Assembly: GCF_030369675.1 (NCBI RefSeq)
Contig: NZ_CP128477.1
Coordinates: forward strand, 2,680,001-2,744,000
Reading direction: 5' to 3'
Source: Peteryoungia algae
GTDB lineage: Bacteria > Pseudomonadota > Alphaproteobacteria > Rhizobiales > Rhizobiaceae
Length of the DNA: 64,000 nucleotides
Under the pieces are notes generated by a model. The model ran no database searches. It was not told the origin of the DNA and saw only the letters and a list, made by a program, of their open reading frames with translations. A program made the position numbers and the translations under genes. Below, one piece after another: positions 60,812 to 64,000 of the stretch; the stretch's first letter is position 1, and the number at the start of each line of letters is the position of its first letter.

Positions 60812-62464
60812 ATGAATATTCTCTCATACAACCCTGGCCACGACGGCGCGATCACATATCTCCAAGACTCCCGCTTGATGTTTTCGATCGAGGCGGAGAA
60901 GGACTCCGGTTACCGATACTCGTATCTGTCAGTAGCCGATGTCCTCGACGCCATTGGCGAGCTTGACGATTTGCCGGATGTCATATGTATGGGAGGATGG
61001 TGGCCCCGCGACCACCATGAGTATCTTCATGGATCGCACAGGAACTCGGGTTATCGGGGCGTCTCGGGCTCGGGCACCATTGTGGACAAGGGACGGCTGC
61101 TTCGAGGCAGGGTCAACTACTTCTCTTCGACGCACGAGCGATCGCATATTCTTTGCGCCTTCGGCATGTCGCCTTTCCCGAAAGGCACTGCATGCTACGC
61201 ACTCGTCTGGGAAGGAGAGATGGGCTCCTTTTACGAGATCGATCCGGAGCTGAACATCACGCTGATCGGCGATGCGCTCACACAGCCCGGAAACCGATAC
61301 GGACTTCTCTATGGGCTGGCCGATCCATCCTTTCCGAAGGACGGGCCCTATCCTCGCGCCTCTGACGCCGGCAAGTTGATGGCGATCGCATCGTTCTCGA
61401 CACGCGACGTCCCCACGGCGGAGGAACAGCGACTGATGAGCTTCCTGTTGCGCGATCCCTACCGGAAGCTCAGCGATTACGACCAGATCGCAGACGCGCC
61501 GCACCTCAATGTGGGACTCGAGGACGCAGAGTTCCGAAACTTCGCAGGGATCTATAGTGATGCGATTTTCGATCGCTTTTACAGGTTTGCGAAGGAGAAT
61601 CTGAAAGGCGGGCTACCACTCGTGATCGCAGGTGGCTGCGGTCTGAACTGCGACTGGAATTCCAAATGGCGGGACACCGATCTCTTTTCTGAGATCTTCG
61701 TTCCCCCCGTCGCCAACGACTCGGGATCGGCGATCGGCACTGCTATCGATGCGCAGTTCTACTTTACTGGCAATCCAAAGATCGACTGGAACGTCTACGC
61801 GGGTCGTGATTTCCGGACGGGCGGTCCTGTCGACCTGAGCAGGTACGACATCTATGAGAAGGATGATAACCGGGTCGCGGCAATGCTGGCAAACGACCTT
61901 ATCCTCGGATGGGCGCACGGCCGCTATGAGATCGGACCTCGCGCGCTGGGGAACAGATCGATCCTGGCAGCTCCGTTTCGAGATGCAACAAGGGTTCGGC
62001 TGAATGAGATCAAACAGCGCGAACAGTTCCGACCAATCGCCCCTGTCTGCCTGCAGGACGAGGCCGAGAAGTGGTTCGGATGCGATCGTGAAAGCCCTCA
62101 TATGCTCTACACCTACCGAGCAACCACCGATGCTCTCTCGGCCGTCACCCACGTCAACGGGACAGCTCGCCTCCAAACGGTGACACGGTCCAGCAACCTG
62201 GAGCTGTGCAACCTGCTGGAAGCATTCCGGTCGCGCACCGGTTACGGAGTGCTTTGCAACACGTCTCTCAATTTCAACGGCAAAGGATTCATCAACAACA
62301 TGGTTGATCTTGATGCCTATGCCATCGAACACGGACTGGATGGATTCGTGGTCGACGGACGGGCGTATCTGCTGAAACACTCGCCGCGTTATCTAGCATA
62401 CCTGGATGCCGGAGCGCCGACGACGGGAACGAATGCCATGCCTGATCCAGATCGAACTATGTGA
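60812..62464 (+). CDS. NodU/CmcH family O-carbamoyltransferase
   Basis: About 550 residues. N-terminal Kae1-like ASKHA domain (MNILSYNPGHDGAITYL, SSTHERSHILCAFGMSPF, VIAGGCGLNCDWNSKW, VPPVANDSGSAIGTA) and the C-terminal carbamoyltransferase domain (GWAHGRYEIGPRALGNRSILAAPFR, REQFRPIAPVCLQDEA, NTSLNFNGKGFIN). These enzymes carbamoylate hydroxyls of sugars in Nod factors, antibiotics or polysaccharides. ATG 60812 matches the family N-terminus; upstream in-frame ATGs give atypical extensions. Coupled to the next gene by GTGA overlap. Confidence 0.88.
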   Translation: MNILSYNPGHDGAITYLQDSRLMFSIEAEKDSGYRYSYLSVADVLDAIGELDDLPDVICMGGWWPRDHHEYLHGSHRNSGYRGVSGSGTIVDKGRLLRGRVNYFSSTHERSHILCAFGMSPFPKGTACYALVWEGEMGSFYEIDPELNITLIGDALTQPGNRYGLLYGLADPSFPKDGPYPRASDAGKLMAIASFSTRDVPTAEEQRLMSFLLRDPYRKLSDYDQIADAPHLNVGLEDAEFRNFAGIYSDAIFDRFYRFAKENLKGGLPLVIAGGCGLNCDWNSKWRDTDLFSEIFVPPVANDSGSAIGTAIDAQFYFTGNPKIDWNVYAGRDFRTGGPVDLSRYDIYEKDDNRVAAMLANDLILGWAHGRYEIGPRALGNRSILAAPFRDATRVRLNEIKQREQFRPIAPVCLQDEAEKWFGCDRESPHMLYTYRATTDALSAVTHVNGTARLQTVTRSSNLELCNLLEAFRSRTGYGVLCNTSLNFNGKGFINNMVDLDAYAIEHGLDGFVVDGRAYLLKHSPRYLAYLDAGAPTTGTNAMPDPDRTM

Positions 62465-63315
62465 ACACGGATTCGCGAGAAATGGACTTCGACCCACAAA
62501 CTCTGGAGAACGACGAGCCTGCCCGTTCCGCCGCCGTTAGAAACCTGATACTACGACAGGTTGAGATCCCGGCCGGAAGCGACGATAGGCCCACCAACGG
62601 CGCGCCGCTTATTCCGAAGCGGCTACTGAGATACTGGCACGACCTGACCGAACTTCCGGACGACGTCAATGCATGTCTCCAGAGCTGGGACCGCCTTGCC
62701 GACGAAGGATTTGATTTCCATCTGTTCGAAGACGCCAGTGCCGCAAGTTACATTGCCGATACCTACGGCGAGAGAGAGCGGCAGGCGTTTGCGCGTTGCA
62801 GCCATCCTGCGATGCGTTGCGACTATTTCCGCATGTGCTTCATACTGGCCGAGGGCGGCTTTTACGTCGATGCCGACGATGTCCTACTGGGAGACGAGTG
62901 GAGGCAGATCTTTCGAAACGACAAACTCAAAATACAGCCCCTCTGCTATGATATCACTGCCGGAGGAATGATGCCTGCAGCCGATGTCTGGCTTCCGGAG
63001 CTGCCGGAGGGTAGCAGGAATTTCTACGTCAACAACGACCCAATCGCCTCGCCGTCCGGCCACCCAATTCTGCGTAGAGCTCTTGACCGTGCGACGTCCA
63101 GGCTCCTTTGCGCAGAAGACAATCCAGAGATCCAAGCAACGACGGGACCCGGGAATTTCACCATCGCTCTCGTGGTTCACGCCCGGGAGCTCGATCAAGC
63201 CAGCCTTCCCTTCGATTTTGAGCTCCTGCGTGATTGGAACGCGATAGCGGAAATGAAATGGGATCTCTCTTACCGAGGCGACTCTCGCAACTGGCGCAAC
63301 GTCTATGGTTGCTGA
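62461..63315 (+). CDS. Glycosyltransferase with DXD motif (GT32-like)
   Basis: 284 residues. The segment PKRLLRYWHD, then ARCSHPAMRCDYFRMCFILAEGGFYVDADDVLL, is the sugar-binding DXD region of the Gly_transf_sug (GT32-like) family, with nucleotide-sugar binding by DADD. A C-terminal part contains STGP-like TTGPGNFTIAL. It is translationally coupled to the carbamoyltransferase (GTG start 62461), so both probably decorate the same surface glycan. Acceptor unknown. Confidence 0.82.
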   Translation: MNTDSREMDFDPQTLENDEPARSAAVRNLILRQVEIPAGSDDRPTNGAPLIPKRLLRYWHDLTELPDDVNACLQSWDRLADEGFDFHLFEDASAASYIADTYGERERQAFARCSHPAMRCDYFRMCFILAEGGFYVDADDVLLGDEWRQIFRNDKLKIQPLCYDITAGGMMPAADVWLPELPEGSRNFYVNNDPIASPSGHPILRRALDRATSRLLCAEDNPEIQATTGPGNFTIALVVHARELDQASLPFDFELLRDWNAIAEMKWDLSYRGDSRNWRNVYGC

Positions 63316-63327
63316 GGTCATTCGGCG

Positions 63328-64000
63328 ATGAGGTCTACAAAAGGTTTCAAGGACGTCTTCGGTCCACTGCGGGCGCTTGCTTTCCGTGTCTCTCGCGTAT
63401 TGTGGAGCGTCATTCCGGCCGGTCAGATCTCAGCATTCGGTACCGGAGCGGGCAAGATCGGAATGGTTATGATCATAAACCTTGATCGCCAGCCACGAAG
63501 GCTCCGCCGGACGATGCGCGAGCTGAACCGGTACAAGACCTTCGACGGTCGCCCGCTGTGGACGATATCGCACAGACTTCCCGCCATTGACGCGCGAGAC
63601 GGTCGTGAAATTGCATCGACCTCCGACGTTGATCAGACATACCGGCTGGCGCATCAGCTCTTCGTTCAACCGGACACGAGGCTTGAAGAGTGCTTCGACC
63701 CCTCGGAAACGGTCCGGATGACCCGACAGGAAGTGGCCGTCGCACGGTCGCACATAGAAACATGGAAGGCGATCGCCTCTGGTCAGCAGGAACACGTTCT
63801 GGTGCTGGAAGATGATATATGGTTCGCGTGCGGTGCTGCTGCGGCCATCGATCGAGGATGGCGCGAATCATGGCAGCGTCTGGCGGGGCGCGGAGGACCA
63901 GATCTTCTCTACTTCTCCTACGAGGACGCCGGCGGCACGGCCGCGCGCTTGGATGCCTGCGACGCCGTTTTTCGTCCGCTGCGTGGTCTATGGTTTCTGT
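63328..64000 (+). CDS. Glycosyltransferase family 25-like protein (3' partial)
   Basis: Frame open from ATG 63328 to the window end (224 codons). After a leader of about 46 residues comes MVMIINLDRQPRRLRRTMRELN, the start of the GT25 (LPS biosynthesis) domain, then VARSHIETWKAIASGQQEHVLVLEDDIWF, its conserved core. The 46-residue leader may be spurious; an in-frame ATG at 63463 would start exactly at the domain. It follows the GT32-like gene by 12 bases, continuing the operon. Confidence 0.8.
   Translation, partial: MRSTKGFKDVFGPLRALAFRVSRVLWSVIPAGQISAFGTGAGKIGMVMIINLDRQPRRLRRTMRELNRYKTFDGRPLWTISHRLPAIDARDGREIASTSDVDQTYRLAHQLFVQPDTRLEECFDPSETVRMTRQEVAVARSHIETWKAIASGQQEHVLVLEDDIWFACGAAAAIDRGWRESWQRLAGRGGPDLLYFSYEDAGGTAARLDACDAVFRPLRGLWFL

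Noticed and set aside
1..64000. CRISPR arrays, tRNA or rRNA genes, prophage modules
   Set aside because: No spaced direct-repeat array, no cloverleaf-like CCA/TpsiC sequences, no rRNA stretches and no phage structural genes were recognised.

Overview
The window is about 60 % GC and carries dense alphaproteobacterial gene content. FixNOQP-type cbb3 oxidase, norEFCBQD, nnrR/nnrS, nirK-nirV, rhizobial-type Rnk pairs and an RbsABC-type sugar locus point to Hyphomicrobiales, probably Rhizobiaceae. No replication genes, rRNA, tRNA or CRISPR array were seen, so chromosome versus plasmid cannot be decided.

Region 1 (1-28.3 kb) is a denitrification island. It runs napA (5' truncated by the window)-napB-napC, pseudoazurin, nnrR, nirV, nirK, nnrS, two DUF2249 genes, hemN, norD-Q-B-C-F-E (leftward), a 54-residue membrane protein, a hemerythrin-like protein, a three-gene ABC transporter, two more nnrS genes, ubiX-ubiD, ubiT-ubiU-ubiV (oxygen-independent ubiquinone synthesis) and an RIC/YtfE iron-sulfur repair protein. 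Ten 14-bp sites of the form TTGnn-N4-nnCAA precede nearly all these transcription units. They look like one NnrR/FNR-type regulon that makes nitrate, nitrite and NO respiration, anaerobic haem and quinone synthesis and NO protection respond together. No nos genes are in the window.

Region 2 (28.3-34.4 kb) holds small ORFs, a lone ccoS, a DUF2189 membrane protein and ccoNOQP, the high-affinity oxidase for microaerobic growth. ccoGHI are not here.

Region 3 (34.6-42.9 kb) is an accessory stretch. It has a DMT-type exporter, two diverged copies of a module made of two rnk-like genes plus a candidate small RNA, an HPP-CBS membrane protein and a decayed pcaD-like pseudogene. One rnk copy is frameshifted and that module is split by an IS3-family (IS2-group) element with a 5-bp target duplication; the other copy preserves the empty site.

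Region 4 (42.9-55.4 kb) is the most novel part. It has a SorC-type regulator, a class II aldolase/short-chain dehydrogenase fusion, a ribose-type ABC importer, MtnK, MtnA, a split transketolase and a RuBisCO-like protein. Together these suggest uptake of a 5-modified ribose, C1 phosphorylation, isomerisation to the ribulose-1-phosphate, then cleavage or rearrangement into central metabolism. A 27-bp palindrome sits in the divergent promoter between importer and enzyme operons.

Region 5 (55.5-64 kb) has an SbcCD/YhaON-like nuclease-ATPase pair, a DUF4238 protein, and the start of a surface-glycan-type cluster: a NodU/CmcH-type carbamoyltransferase, a DXD glycosyltransferase and a GT25-type glycosyltransferase cut by the window end.
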